A stretch of 64,000 bases of DNA from Zygnema cylindricum (taxonomy: Eukaryota; Streptophyta; Zygnematophyceae; Zygnematales; Zygnemataceae), in assembly GCA_037447655.1 (NCBI GenBank), contig JBBHKE010000244.1, forward strand, positions 196,001 to 260,000. The letters are read 5' to 3'. Shown in pieces: positions 34,084 through 44,572 of the stretch (positions are counted from its first letter, which is position 1; each line of letters begins with the position of its first letter). The notes under the pieces were generated by a model. The model saw nothing but the letters and a program-made list of their open reading frames with translations, was not told the origin of the DNA and made no database searches. A program made the position numbers and the translations under genes.

Positions 34084-34565
34084 CATAGTTGTTCACGGCG
34101 TTTAGTGCGAACGATTTAATTGCGACGAATTATACGTAACAAACGCATTGAACCTTTTGAAAAAATAGTAAAAATCGTTAATGAATTTTCGTCCGTACTA
34201 TTCCGTACATGTAAACAAAAAGGGTTTTAACATATACCGCAGTTTGTACATTTTTCGTACAGTTCCCGTCTCTTTCGTCATGGCTCGTACATTTTCTGTA
34301 CAATTCCGTACGTTTCTCGTAAAATTTATGTTCAGTTTACCGGACAGAAAGTACTACGAAGTGCAACATATCTTTTCGTCAAAGTCCGTATTTTTCCCGT
34401 ACAAAGCCGTACATTTAACGTAAAATACTTTACAGTTTCCGTAAATTTTCCGTCCAGTTTACCGGACAGAAAGTACATCGCGATTTTTTGCGATTTTTTC
34501 AAAAGTCACGAATTATACGTTTCAATCGCAAAAAAGGAAAAAATTGAGCGATTTGAACAACAAGG
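34084..34565. mobile_element. hAT-like non-autonomous element, copy 3, with 8-bp TSD
   Basis: Starts CATAGTTGTTCA. The right end reads TGAACAACAAGG, diverged in the last four bases. An identical 8-bp gtattata lies immediately outside both ends (34076-34083 and 34566-34573), as expected for hAT insertion. Longer than the other copies because the CGTAC-type interior and the accggacagaaagta block are duplicated. Confidence 0.8.
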
Positions 34566-34717
34566 GTATTATACGTGGTTAACAAAGTACGTATTTATCC
34601 ACCTATACGAAAACCCGCACATTTTACAAAGTTATGACTCGCGATGACACTGGTGAGCTGGCCAAATTTGAAAATTTGCCACTTTATCAGTACACCGCGC
34701 ATCGTTATTAGTGTCAA

Positions 34718-35750
34718 CGACACTAATTTCGGTTCTTAAAATTTTGATTTTTTTCCAAAAATAGTATTCGTGATTTTAATTTTTCCTTAACTATAATTGA
34801 GGTTCCGTACAAAATAGCGTCAAGACCGAAAGTACAACAATGTATAATTAGTATGGTGTACGGATGATGTTAGACGGTACATATTTGTACTTTTTTACTT
34901 AAAAATATTTAAAATTAATTATAAATTATACGCGCATGCATATGAACATGCGCTAAAAAACTGGGTTCACTCTCGTCGCCAAAAACCTCGTTCGCACACG
35001 ATCTCCAATAATCGCCTATTCTGCATTGTGAACGTAAAATATATTCGCATGTGCGAAGTCATGATGTTACACTTAAAGCAGTGAACTGTTTTTATTTTAC
35101 ACGTCCACGTAAACTGTCTTAAAACTGCGTACTCTTGATTCATGTGATTTTTTACTGTTCAGTTTATATAAACATTATAACATGTATTTTGTCCAATTAG
35201 CGTCAATATGTACTCCATTTCGGTACAACGAACGAATATAGCGTAAATGTTTATTCTAATATGGTGTCTATAGGTGATTTCACTCCAAATTAGAATTAAT
35301 GTATACGTTAATAAGGGGTCGAAGTGACAATGGACCACAAATTACAATTAATGAATTAAAATAATTAGAATAAAAACAACATTTGGCGTTGATGATATTT
35401 GGGACGGCTTAACGTCAAATGCAGATAATCCACAGAAAAATGGATCCTTTATTGAACGAATCTCATCCATCCATTTTTTTTTGTTTTTTTAGGGATGTGA
35501 CGCTGCATTGTCATTTTGTCAAACGAACACATTCTCATTGGTTTCATGAAAAAGCAAGCGAAAATATCGTCGCCACCTTCGTTTCATTTCCATGGATTCG
35601 AGGTCGCATGTGTCGGCTCCTTCTCCCTCTGCATATGGCGGGTCACTCCATTTACCTTTCATTGCCTTCGCCCCTCTTTCACGCTACATTTTTTTCCGAA
35701 CCTACCTATGCTCATCTCCCTCTTTTAATTTTGAAAGTTTTTTAAAATGT
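34718..35750. other. Left interior of the candidate 9.7-kb element, no gene
   Basis: AT-rich with gtacaaaa and ttgtacttt motifs shared with the 1.47-kb element. Short ORFs at 35419-35852 show no family signature. The copia-derived sequence starts at about 35755. Confidence 0.45.
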
Positions 35751-36054
35751 GCTCTCTCTCATTTATGTCGGAAACTATGGGGGGAGGGAGCAGAAAAATC
35801 AGACCGACGAGTTTGGACCAAGGGCTCCCAAAGGTTTATGTCATTTTTGTAAGAAACCTGGGCACTATATGGCAGAGTGCACTAAGCTAACCGAGCTTCG
35901 GTTAAAGGAGGGGCAGACCTGCGGTACCCTGAGAGGAAAGAAAAAGGCCCTTGTGACACAAGTACATGAGGCGGAATCCGAGGACGAGGACGATGAGCTC
36001 CTTTTGGTTGGGGAGTTGGAGGCGAAAAACGAGGTCGAAATTCCACGAAGGTAG
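35749..36054 (+). pseudogene. copia gag remnant with zinc knuckle
   Basis: The frame carries one CCHC knuckle, CHFCKKPGHYMAEC, near residues 30-43, followed by a Lys-rich and then acidic stretch. This is the C-terminal end of a copia gag; the capsid part is missing. It ends in a stop just before the protease frame. Confidence 0.85.
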
Positions 36055-36072
36055 AAATGTGCTTACGGTGGA

Positions 36073-37290
36073 TTGAAAGGTGAAGCAGGCTGGATTGTAG
36101 ATTCAGGTGCTTCCATGCACATGTGTAAGGATAGGCACCTATTCACTAAGATAAGAAATATTCGCACCGTAGAGATAAAGTACAGGGATGGGAGGATAGT
36201 CACCGCTACTCTTGTAAGATCGGTAGATTTGAAAGTGTTAGTAGATGGAAAGACATCCATAGTAACATTCTCCGATGTATTGTTTATTCCGGGGCTGAAC
36301 AAAAACCTCATCTTTACATCCGTATTAGATGATAAAGGTTTTTTTATTAGCACTAGGGAAGGAGTCTTTACTGCTAGTTTTGAGGAGGATGTCTATTTCA
36401 TTGCTGAGAAAGGTAGCCATGGGATGTTTAGGCTGGTTTTAAGTAATGAAAAGAAGAAACTTTATTATGCTGGTGTTCATGATATTATGATGTGGCATAA
36501 GAGGCTTGGGCATGTGAATCTAGACAAGTTAAGAGAGATGAAAAAGATGGGAGTGGTGGAAGGGATTAAGTTCAGTGAGAATGATAATATAAGTGATTGT
36601 AGTGGATGTGCTCAAGGTAAAACACAAAGATTACCCTTTCCTAAAACAACCACCTATAAGGGAGAAAAAATTCTGGATCTAGTACACACAGTTATTTGTG
36701 GACCGGCTAAAGTGCCCTCACCGGGGGGGAAGAGATTTATGATGACTGTCACTGATGATTGGTCTCGGTATTCCCGAGTGTATTTTTTGAAAAACAAGTC
36801 CGAAGCTCAGGATAGTTTTAAACAATATAAAACATGGAGCGAAAAACTCCATGAAACTCGAATCAAGAGAATACGGAGTGACAATGGTGGAGAGTATACT
36901 TCTAACCAGTTTGAGGATTTTTTGAGGGAAGATGGGGTCCAACACCAAAAGACAGTTCCAGAAAACTCGGAACAGAATGGGGTAGCTGAAAGGTTAAATA
37001 GAACACTAAGTGATAGTGCTAGAAGTATGTTGACAGATAAGAAGATAGGAAAAAGGTTTTGGGCAGAAGCAATGAACTATGCTAATTACCTCAAAAATAG
37101 AGTTTTTACTTCAGCTATTAAAGATCAAACACCTAATGAGAGATGGACAGGCCGGAAACCAGACATATCTCACATAAAGGTTTTCGGCAGTCAAGTATTC
37201 AGTCTAGATACTGATCGGTCTAATTGGAAGCTAGATCCTAAAGGAAAACCGGGATACTTATTAGGATATGATGACGATGTTAAAGGATAA
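36073..37290 (+). pseudogene. copia protease and integrase frame
   Basis: About 405 codons. It starts near the protease active site, WIVDSGASMHMC. A pre-integrase HHCC region follows (WHKRLGHVN ... DCSGCAQGK), then the integrase core with RSDNGGEY and NSEQNGVAERLNRTL. The first catalytic Asp, normally in a D-V-CGP segment, is missing: the sequence reads HTVICGP. With the terminal stop this indicates an inactive integrase. Confidence 0.9.
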
Positions 37291-37344
37291 AGTGTTTATG
37301 ATCAAAAAAGGGAAGATATAATCTTAGTAAAGTATCTAGTAGTT

Positions 37345-38313
37345 ATGGATGAACAAAAGTCTGTGGATCCCTTCAAGTATACAAAGTCAGTAAAAATCAG
37401 ATTTGAGTCAAAAAATTCTGATGACTTTGAGCTTCCTAACTATCCAGGTTTTAGAGAAGATGACATTCTTGCAGGTACAAATCAGACCGAAAAGGACTCG
37501 GCTGTGGAAACTCCAGTGACAACTCTACCCGAAGCGAAAGACGTGGTGGAAATTGATTCGGAATCAAGGGATAGGGGAGAAGCCGAGTTTGTTCGAAAGA
37601 ATCCACGAGAACCATCTATTCCGGCCTCAGATTTTGAGGGGGGGAGGAGAAGTAGCAAAAGACTGCAAGAAAAACAGGTTAATAACAAGGTAACTAAACT
37701 ATCTCATCAAGATGAACCTCAAACTTATGGAGAGGCGATGACTTGTCGAGAAAGAAATCGGTGGAAGACAGCCATCAATGAGGAGATGGCCTCAATTATG
37801 GCAGCCGATACTTGGGAGCTGGTGGATTGTCCACCTAACCGAAAACGAATTGGTTGTAAGTGGGTTTTCAAATTAAAACTGAACCCAGATAACACAATCG
37901 AGCGCTACAAGGCACGACTAGCGGCAAAGGGATTTATACAAAAGGAAGGAATTGACTACGAGGAAACCTTTGCCGCGGTGGTCAGATTTCCCTTCGTCCG
38001 CATACTTTTCAGCCTGGCAGCAGCGGAAGACATGGAAGTGCACCAGATGGACATCAAAACAGCCTTTTTTCATGGAGAATTGGAAGAGGAGATCTTCATG
38101 CGACAACCCGAAGGGTTTGTGGAGGAAGGAGAGGAGAGTAAGGTATGCCGGCTGATTAAATCTCTTTATGGTTTGAAACAGGCGCCTCGACAGTGGAATA
38201 AGAAGCTTGATGAGTTTCTTACCGGTCTAGGATATATTCGGATCCGCTCAGATCACTCAATCTATGTTTTCGAAGATTTAGGAAGGTTTTATATTTATAG
38301 CAATTTATGTTGA
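37345..38313 (+). pseudogene. copia reverse transcriptase, N-terminal frame
   Basis: Contains DTWELVDCPPNRKRIGCKWV, YKARLAAKGF, VHQMDIKTAFFHGELEEEI and SLYGLKQAPRQW, the standard copia RT blocks. The frame ends just before the YVDD box, which lies in another frame at about 38308, so a frameshift falls between. Confidence 0.92.
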
Positions 38314-39300
38314 TGATTTGCTTGTTTTAAGTAAATCAATGGAAAAAAATAATAAACTGAAAACCGATCTTAAGGGGATATTTGAAATGAAGGATATGAG
38401 GGAAGCAAAATATATTTTGGGAATTCAAGTAGAGAGAGACCGAAAAAGAAAAATTATAAGATTGACTCAAAAGGAAGCCATAGGGAACATGCTTGAAAAA
38501 TTTCAAATGGATAAAGCTAATAGTTGTACAACTCCAATGGAGTTGAAGAAGGGAAGTGAGGGGAGTGAGGAAGAAGGAGTCATAGTCTTAAACAAGGAAT
38601 TATCTCCTAAAGAACAGAAGTTCATGCAGACTATTCTTTACAGGCAAGTAGTGGGAAGTCTAATTTATTTTATGAATTGTACCCGGCCGGATTTAGCTGT
38701 AGCTGTAGGAGTGCTGAGTACAAGTCTAAATGCTCCCACTAAGAGGGATTAGGAAGCAGCTAAGAGATTCCTTAGATATTTGATAGGAACTAGGGATCTA
38801 TGGTTGCATTTGGGTGGGGAGAATACTGACATCACCACTTGGAGTGATGCTACTTATGGTGATGCTCCGATGAGGAGATGCACTTCTGGATATGTATTAT
38901 ATGTGGGTGATGGGGCTTGCTGTTGGAGTAGCAAACAGCAAAAGTTATTGCTCAGTCCACCATGGAGGCTGAGTATATGGCCTCTTGCTCTGCTGTAAAA
39001 GAATTGATGTGGGTCAAGTCTTTGCTTGGTGAGCTTGGTCACCTTAAGAGTGGTGTGCAGAATTTTTTTTGTGATAATCAGGCAGCAATCGCTATTTCTG
39101 CCAATCCTAAACATCATTTTAAAGCCAAACACATGGACATCAGACTCAGCTTTGTTAGAGAGAAAGTAGAAAACAAAATAATCAGTTTAGAGTACAGACC
39201 AGACAGTGAGATGGTAGCAGATATGATGACCAAACCTGTGCCTTCCCCTAAGCTAATTTTCTGCAGGGAGAAGTGTGGTCTGAAATTAAAGATTGACTAG
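38305..39300 (+). pseudogene. copia RT C-terminus and RNase H, broken frames
   Basis: The YVDDLLVLS active-site segment is followed by the thumb region and VVGSLIYFMNCTRPDLA. RNase H blocks follow (TTWSDATYGD, SGYVLYVGDGACCWSSKQQK, MEAEYMASCSAVKELMWV, DNQAAIAI, KHMDIRLSFVREKV). A stop near 38750 and a frame change near 38970 break it. Confidence 0.9.
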
Positions 39301-39313
39301 AAAATAAGGGGAG

Positions 39314-40435
39314 TGTAGAAATTAATGGTCCATTTTAAGTATTTTCTAGGTCTAAATAGAAATATAGAAAGAAGCCGAGGCAGTCTACCTCTAACTTCTT
39401 TCTCCAACTCTCAAACTTGTCGCAGTCACTGAGAAATTGGAGAGGGAGCTAGAGCCATGGCTACCTAGGCTATCCAGAGGTTTACGGGAAATTTATATTA
39501 GTTAGGGGTTTATTTACTAAAAGGTATGTGCCGGCCACAGGATTTGATCTTGGTACCTACCGGCCGGCAAACAGCAGTTAGCCGGTAGCCTTAGCCGTTA
39601 AGTCTAGAACTAATGTTACGTAGTATATGTTTGATATTTATTTAAACATGAATACGTAGGATAAATCATTTAACTGTAATTGTTTACCGGATACATAGAT
39701 CCGGTAATGTATATGTACGGATTATGGTACGGACAAGAAATCAATACCGCGCATTTATTTCTTTAGTGAAACGAATACCGCGCATGTATTTATTACGGCT
39801 ACGATTAAAATCGAATTTAATCGGACGATCGGAATTAGCGCCGAGATCGCGGAAGAAGATTTCAGCGGTTTGTGGCCATCGCCATATCGGATGACAAGTG
39901 GCAAAATTACATTCGATCGTGGTATCTCCGGAGATTATGGCACCGAATCCGGATATCACCTGTGTCGACATTTAGGCCATGTCGTACAATGTCCGTACAT
40001 AAAGTACGACGGCAGCTGTACTTTCACGTACGAAACTGAAATCTGATTGGTTCCATACATCAGTAGATAGAGTCTGTGAGAGAGATAGGACTTAGAAAAA
40101 TTAGGAGATAGGACCCTCTCTCCGAGAGAGATTCTGTACAAGGGGTCAACTTTGACCCTCCATAACTTACTGCTCAGGGGAGCAAATTCAGAGATTCTTT
40201 TTGCTATCGACTCAGGGGAGTCTTGCCTTCATAGGGCTGAGATTGGTTAGAGTTATTTTCTGCCAGGGTGGCAGTTATTTTTGCTGAAACACAAAGGGGT
40301 CAGGGTTATCTTAGAGGCTTATTGGAAGCTGTCCACTCTGGGGACTTATGGAGGTCTTAGATTTTCACAACCCAAGTTAACCGGGGATCCGCCGGATCAA
40401 ATTGCCTTATGTGGGCAAAGGTTGAGCCTCGGTCC
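39314..40435 (+). mobile_element. Probable copia 3' LTR, right limit unresolved
   Basis: Starts after the polypurine tract. It includes repeated RCCGGY-type stretches (39530-39600), a TA-rich part (39610-39720) and ccgagagagattctgta near 40120, but no terminal CA with a matching 5' LTR can be set. The right part may instead belong to the surrounding element or the 3' flank of the minus-strand gene. Confidence 0.45.
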
Positions 40436-41065
40436 TCAAGCGAGATAAACAACCATGTTCGATGTGCGGTGACATCGGGGGGGGATGTAGAGAATTTGCG
40501 GAAAAGGATTCGCTTCCGGGTTTAGGGGTCGGGGTTCACCATACCTCCAATGTTCCGGCCATTCGGCAACCGAAATATAATGCTTGGGTCGAGGCACGAA
40601 GCTGTCCATTTCCTCCCCTCTCGTGGGAGGAGGAAAATACCAATCGCAATGCTCAACCGGGTATAGAGGTTGAGGATGCGGATGAGCGATTACAATGGCT
40701 CTCTCCCCATTCGGCGTGGGAGGTGCCCCGAACACGTCGTCGTCATCATCAAATTCATCCTCACATTGTTTTTCCTCACTATCCGGGGTTTGTTCGTCCT
40801 CGGTGGTGGGATCATCCTCGTTTTTCCACACCACGATGTCGGTGGGTTCCAAAATTTCGGGTTCGGGTTTGTCTTCCAGCGGTTTTTCACCATCCTCGAT
40901 GCTCTCGTCGCTATACGAAGACGAGGGGACGTATAATTCGTCATTCTCATCTTTCACTTTACGCTTACCCTTTGCTATCTCCTTTTTCCTACATATCTTT
41001 CTTCGTGCGTCAATCCCCCCACCTTTTTCGAGGGTGGCCTCTCCCCCCACTCCTTCCTCCTCCAC
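40436..41065 (-). CDS. Acidic low-complexity ORF, 209 codons (3' part of candidate gene)
   Basis: Starts EEEGVGGEATLEKGGG, then a basic patch (RRKICRKKEIAKGKRKVKDE) and a long acidic part with DEFDDDDDVFGAPP. The C-terminus is Pro/Trp/aromatic-rich (HCDWYFPPPTRGEEMDSFVP) and ends at 40436. It lies downstream of two similar acidic ORFs on the same strand (41457-41155 and 42163-41513), so together they may be exons or decayed parts of one gene. No known domain recognised. The non-repetitive C-terminal part looks like real coding sequence. Confidence 0.45.
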   Translation of the reverse strand: MEEEGVGGEATLEKGGGIDARRKICRKKEIAKGKRKVKDENDELYVPSSSYSDESIEDGEKPLEDKPEPEILEPTDIVVWKNEDDPTTEDEQTPDSEEKQCEDEFDDDDDVFGAPPTPNGERAIVIAHPHPQPLYPVEHCDWYFPPPTRGEEMDSFVPRPKHYISVAEWPEHWRYGEPRPLNPEANPFPQILYIPPRCHRTSNMVVYLA

Positions 41066-41154
41066 GGTCTCACAAAACCCTATTTTTTTATTATCCTTCT
41101 TTTTGTACCTAATCTTCCCCTAACCTCTTTCGACCCACCCTCTTCAACCGTCGC

Positions 41155-41457
41155 CTATTTTCCCTTTCTTTCCTCTCCTAACTCTGTCTTCCTCTCCCTC
41201 TCCTCACTCGACAACTTCTCTTCCCTAAAACCCCCACCATTTTCCTCCTCGACGCCCTTATCAAGAAGTATTAATTTTCTTTTTGTTTTTTTACATTTTT
41301 TTTCTACCTTTTCCCGTGCCTCACTTCCCTCACCCTCTTCTACCGTCGCCTCTATCTCCCCCTCGCTTACACCCATTACCATCTTTCCACCCTTCTCCTG
41401 TAATGGAATTTTTTCTCCCATAACCATATCACTTTCTACCGCCTCCCCCCTCATCAC
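41155..41457 (-). CDS. Glu/Lys-rich ORF, 100 codons (possible middle exon or fragment)
   Basis: Composition matches its neighbours: VSEGEIEATVEEGEGSEA, then a KKCKKTKRKL basic patch. It lies between the ORF at 42163-41513 and the ORF at 41065-40436. No convincing splice pair was found on either side. It may be decayed coding sequence of the same gene. Confidence 0.3.
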   Translation of the reverse strand: MMRGEAVESDMVMGEKIPLQEKGGKMVMGVSEGEIEATVEEGEGSEAREKVEKKCKKTKRKLILLDKGVEEENGGGFREEKLSSEERERKTELGEERKGK

Positions 41458-41512
41458 ATTTACTAATTCACCCCTTTCCTCCCTCCCCTCCTCCGATAAA
41501 ACCCCCCCCCCT

Positions 41513-42163
41513 TTATGCTACCTCATCCAAATTGGTCTCTTCCCTTCCTCCCCCAACCGGTGTCAATCCTTCCACCTCTACCTCTTCTCTCACCTCCCTT
41601 TCATGCTCCCTCCACTCGGGCAGCACCCTTCCCTCCTCCGGTAAAATCTCCTCCTTTGCTACCTCATCCAAATTGGTCTCTTCCCTTCCTCCCTCAACTG
41701 GTGTCAATCCTTCCATCTCTACCTCTTCTCTCGCCTCCCTTTCATGCTCCCTCCCCTCCGGCAGCACCCAACCGGTTTGTAGCGAAGTGGCCGCCTCCCT
41801 TTCTCTCGGTGATTCCTCCGCGGTACACCTTTCTCTTATCACGGTTTCCGAGACATCTCTTTCCCTCTCTACCCCCCTCGGTGTTTGCCTTTCCCTCGTG
41901 GGGCTTTCTCCTCCCACTCCATCCCTTCGTACCTCTTCCCTTTGTACTATTGGCCGACGTCGTACACTACGCCAAGTTAATGGAGGGTGGCGACGACGAT
42001 ACGGCAAGACACTACGCTGTCTCCTATACGACTGGCTGCTGCCCTCCATGTAAATTAGCCACACGTGACAAAAAAAAAACGAAAAAGAGGCGGCTACACA
42101 AAAGGATGAGAGAATACACGAGTTTGTCTTAAAAATGACAGGTCGTACGTAAAAATAACGCAT
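41513..42163 (-). CDS. Arg/Glu-rich ORF with internal protein repeat
   Basis: A likely start is the internal Met at about 42050 (MEGSSQSYRRQRSV). The C-terminal half has two copies of a unit of about 45 residues: EHEREAREEVEMEGLTPVEG, GREETNLDEVA, then KEEILPEEGRVLPE. A third unit begins but meets TAA right after NLDEVA at 41513, next to a run of C (41505-41514). So the repeat continues in DNA as pseudocoding sequence. No family recognised. Confidence 0.4.
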   Translation of the reverse strand: MRYFYVRPVIFKTNSCILSSFCVAASFSFFFCHVWLIYMEGSSQSYRRQRSVLPYRRRHPPLTWRSVRRRPIVQREEVRRDGVGGESPTRERQTPRGVERERDVSETVIRERCTAEESPREREAATSLQTGWVLPEGREHEREAREEVEMEGLTPVEGGREETNLDEVAKEEILPEEGRVLPEWREHEREVREEVEVEGLTPVGGGREETNLDEVA

Positions 42164-42199
42164 AAGGTTTTAACGCATTATATGCGTTCGAAATATACT

Positions 42200-42515
42200 T
42201 ACAGATTGTGTTGTTCGCGACCACACGAAGTCGTCGCTAGCCCAATCAATTTGATCATTCCAACAGTGTGACGACGAAACAAAATTAGGAGTTGTGGCGG
42301 TTGACTACTTAGAAGATTCTAAGAATGGCAACGACGTGCAAATTACACTCACAGACTGCGTGGTCCACGACAAAGGAAAGTCGTCGTGTCCCTAATTTTT
42401 TTGGATAATCCAACAGTGCGACGACGAAAGTGAATCAAAAAATCACGCGGTTTAATGATTCTGCGATTCCAACAATGGGACAAAGACAAAGCCTCGTCGA
42501 CCATACGAAGGTTCA
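42200..42515 (-). repeat. About 150-bp tandem units ending in splice-donor-like sites
   Basis: Read on the minus strand, two units contain tcgtcgtcRcactgttgga, then cgacgact ... cRtggtcg and end caatct/gcagtct before gtaagt (42202-42197) or gtgagt (42352-42347). A third, partial unit lies at about 42515-42465. Each looks like an exon end plus donor copied in tandem, within the candidate minus-strand gene. Confidence 0.55.
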
Positions 42516-42914
42516 TACTTATTGTACTAACTAAAAACAAAAAACTAAAATATGCCTCGTATTGTAGTTTGTCATTTTTATCGTTGTCGTGACGACGAAT
42601 TGTCGTCGCCAGTTCGATTTCTTCATCCACGCGTCGGCGCTTCAATGTGGCCGCCTGCTAACAATATTAGTATATTAGTCACACAAGCGACGACACGTTG
42701 TCGTCGGTGTTTCACGACGGTGCAGGAGGATATAACATAACAACATTAAGAAAATGTGGTGGGGGCGTGGAAAAAAAAATATAAATTCTAACGAACACAT
42801 AATTGTAGAGATAAACAAAATGCCACAATATAAGCGAATTCTATATTGAGAAACAAAATGTAAGCAGCCGTAAAAAGTCATATAAGGTAAGAATAAAAAG
42901 TTAATATTGCTTAC

Positions 42915-43314
42915 ATGTATTATATTCGCCCGTATAGTGTTCCAGAAACTTCTTCACGGTCCTCGGTATAAGGCAATCCTTTCCTTTTGTATTACAATCC
43001 GCAATCATCCAATTGATTACACGAACACGTGCAACCTTTGTCGACACGTGTTGGAGCTTGCGTCTCACCACCGAGCTGATACCGTGGTCCACACGCGGTG
43101 AGTCTGGCGGTAAGTCCGGAGATGAATTTGGGGGTGAACCGAAATCCGACCCACCGCCTTCCATGAGGGTGTCATCATTTGGTGATCCCATCCCTCCACC
43201 TGCCTCTCCCTCCCCCTCTTTCTCGCCCCACTCCATCTCCTCCTCAACCGGAGGTGGGAAAAATACAGCGGGAGCTCTGGCTTTCGCCGCAAAAAAGGTG
43301 GTAATGGGCCACAT
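42915..43314 (-). CDS. First exon of minus-strand candidate gene in the 9.7-kb element
   Basis: ATG at 43314; open for 133 codons to a consensus donor (cat, gtaagc) at 42914-42909. The Pro/Glu/Gly/Asp-rich N-terminus is followed by a compact segment (RRKLQHVSTKVARVRVINWM, then DCLIPRTVKKFLEHYTGEYN). The latter has the spacing of a helix-turn-helix-like DNA-binding region, as found in some transposon-linked proteins; this is a weak inference. The next exon could not be fixed by phase. A TATA box lies 123 bp upstream. Confidence 0.5.
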
Positions 43315-43436
43315 ATTTTCTTAAGATAGTCACGACAACTTGTGAAAGATAAATATGAAGCAACAAAAATAAAATGCAACAACGAAGGTAAATGCGAAGG
43401 GAGGAAAATAGTGCCATTGTTGGAGTTAACGACGAG

Positions 43437-43444
43437 TATATATA
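43437..43444 (-). promoter_or_regulatory. TATA box of the minus-strand candidate gene
   Basis: tatatata, followed on the minus strand by a short leader and the ATG at 43314. Distance (about 123 bp) and orientation fit a core promoter. Confidence 0.5.
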
Positions 43445-43449
43445 GGAGG

Positions 43450-44383
43450 GGAAGGGAATATGTTTTGAAAAAAAAGAGCGAAATGCTTGGTAAAAATTTG
43501 AACATTCAAAATTTTTAGATCAAATATTTTGTTTGAAGTCAAATATTTCTATTTTAAAAACGACACGGTGAGAGCGGGAAAGTTTTAAAATTTGCGTCAG
43601 TTTTCAACGTGAGAGTATGCACGTGGTTGACAATGGACGTTTTTCATGAAAAAGGCGTGAGAAAACATGGCAGCTCAGTGAATGTACGGATCTTTCTTGG
43701 AAAGGCAGCGTGTAAGACATGCTTGTTTTGATGCATATTAAAAAAAGCCATAATGTTTGCGTGGATAAAAAATAAGACACGTGTAATCTTTGGCGACCAA
43801 TCACGTGACGTGAATTATTAATTGGTTGGTCGGTATGTACTTTTTGGTTCATTTTAGTGTCATCATTTACTCTAATACGGAACAACGTTGACGTTAATAC
43901 AGGTGAGACGTCTGAAAGATAGACGAGGTAACACCCTTATTACAATTAAGACTCATATTAGCATACTTAACTCTAATAAAACCACCCAAAAAGGACGTTA
44001 TTAGAATACATGAGATACGGACGAAGGGAAATACGGCCATACGTCCAAGTTACATGTAGAAACGGCGTGGCATGTTAACCATTTCCGTAAACTTCAAACA
44101 AAAAAAAACGAAATTAAACTTTACGTTACGCGGTATAGCGTTAACACGTAACCGCCGTAAAATTGTCTGATCGGTACGGATACTCGATTTGGCGCCGTCT
44201 TACAATTTTTAAGATTGTGTACGGTTACATGGATTAATGTTTACAATCGTACGGAGAATATTCCATTTTTGCTGTCCCCAAATTAGCGTAAACGCCGAAA
44301 TTAGAATAAACCTTTTTTTTTCAAATTTTCAAATTCTTAATTAGCGTCAATGACGGTATATTTACTTACACACTATTTAAACT
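43450..44383. other. Right interior of the candidate element, no gene
   Basis: AT-rich. From about 44281 on it carries subterminal sequence shared with the 1.47-kb and 221-bp relatives (caaattttcaaattcttaat, tagcgtcaatgacggta). Confidence 0.45.
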
Positions 44384-44572
44384 TTGACACTAATAACGAT
44401 GCGCGGTGTAATGTTAGGGTGTTCAGTTATTCACACCGGCAGCAAGGAATGTCTGCATATGATGTTTGTATAATGTTACCCTATATCTGGTAAAATATCG
44501 GATAACATCGGGTAACGTTGCATGAACATCAGATAAACATTATACAAATACTGTACAGTAAAGTACTGTACT

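Larger units (their letters stand above)
35755..39313 (+). mobile_element. Ty1/copia retrotransposon, 5'-truncated
   Basis: Gene order is gag knuckle, protease, integrase, reverse transcriptase, RNase H, as in copia elements. A purine-rich tract (aaaataaggggag, 39301-39313) follows the RNase H stop. After it a 3' LTR would begin with tgtagaaattaatgg at 39314. No matching LTR occurs at the 5' side, and gag starts abruptly just before its zinc knuckle, so the left part is lost. The frames are broken at about 36055, 37291, 38313, 38752 and 38998, so it is not active. Confidence 0.9.
34691..44410. mobile_element. Candidate 9.7-kb TIR transposon
   Basis: Positions 34691-34717 and 44384-44410 are perfect 27-bp inverted repeats (starting tacaccgcgcatcgttatta). 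If TA is the target site, the element proper is CACCG ... CGGTG between TA dinucleotides. The subterminal regions match those of the 1.47-kb and 221-bp relatives on both sides, which supports reading the two ends as one element. Inside are the truncated copia element (35.75-39.3 kb, + strand) and a minus-strand candidate gene with its own TATA box (43.44-40.44 kb). No DDE transposase is recognisable by eye. The alternative is two unrelated half-elements that happen to share the same TIR variant. Confidence 0.55.
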
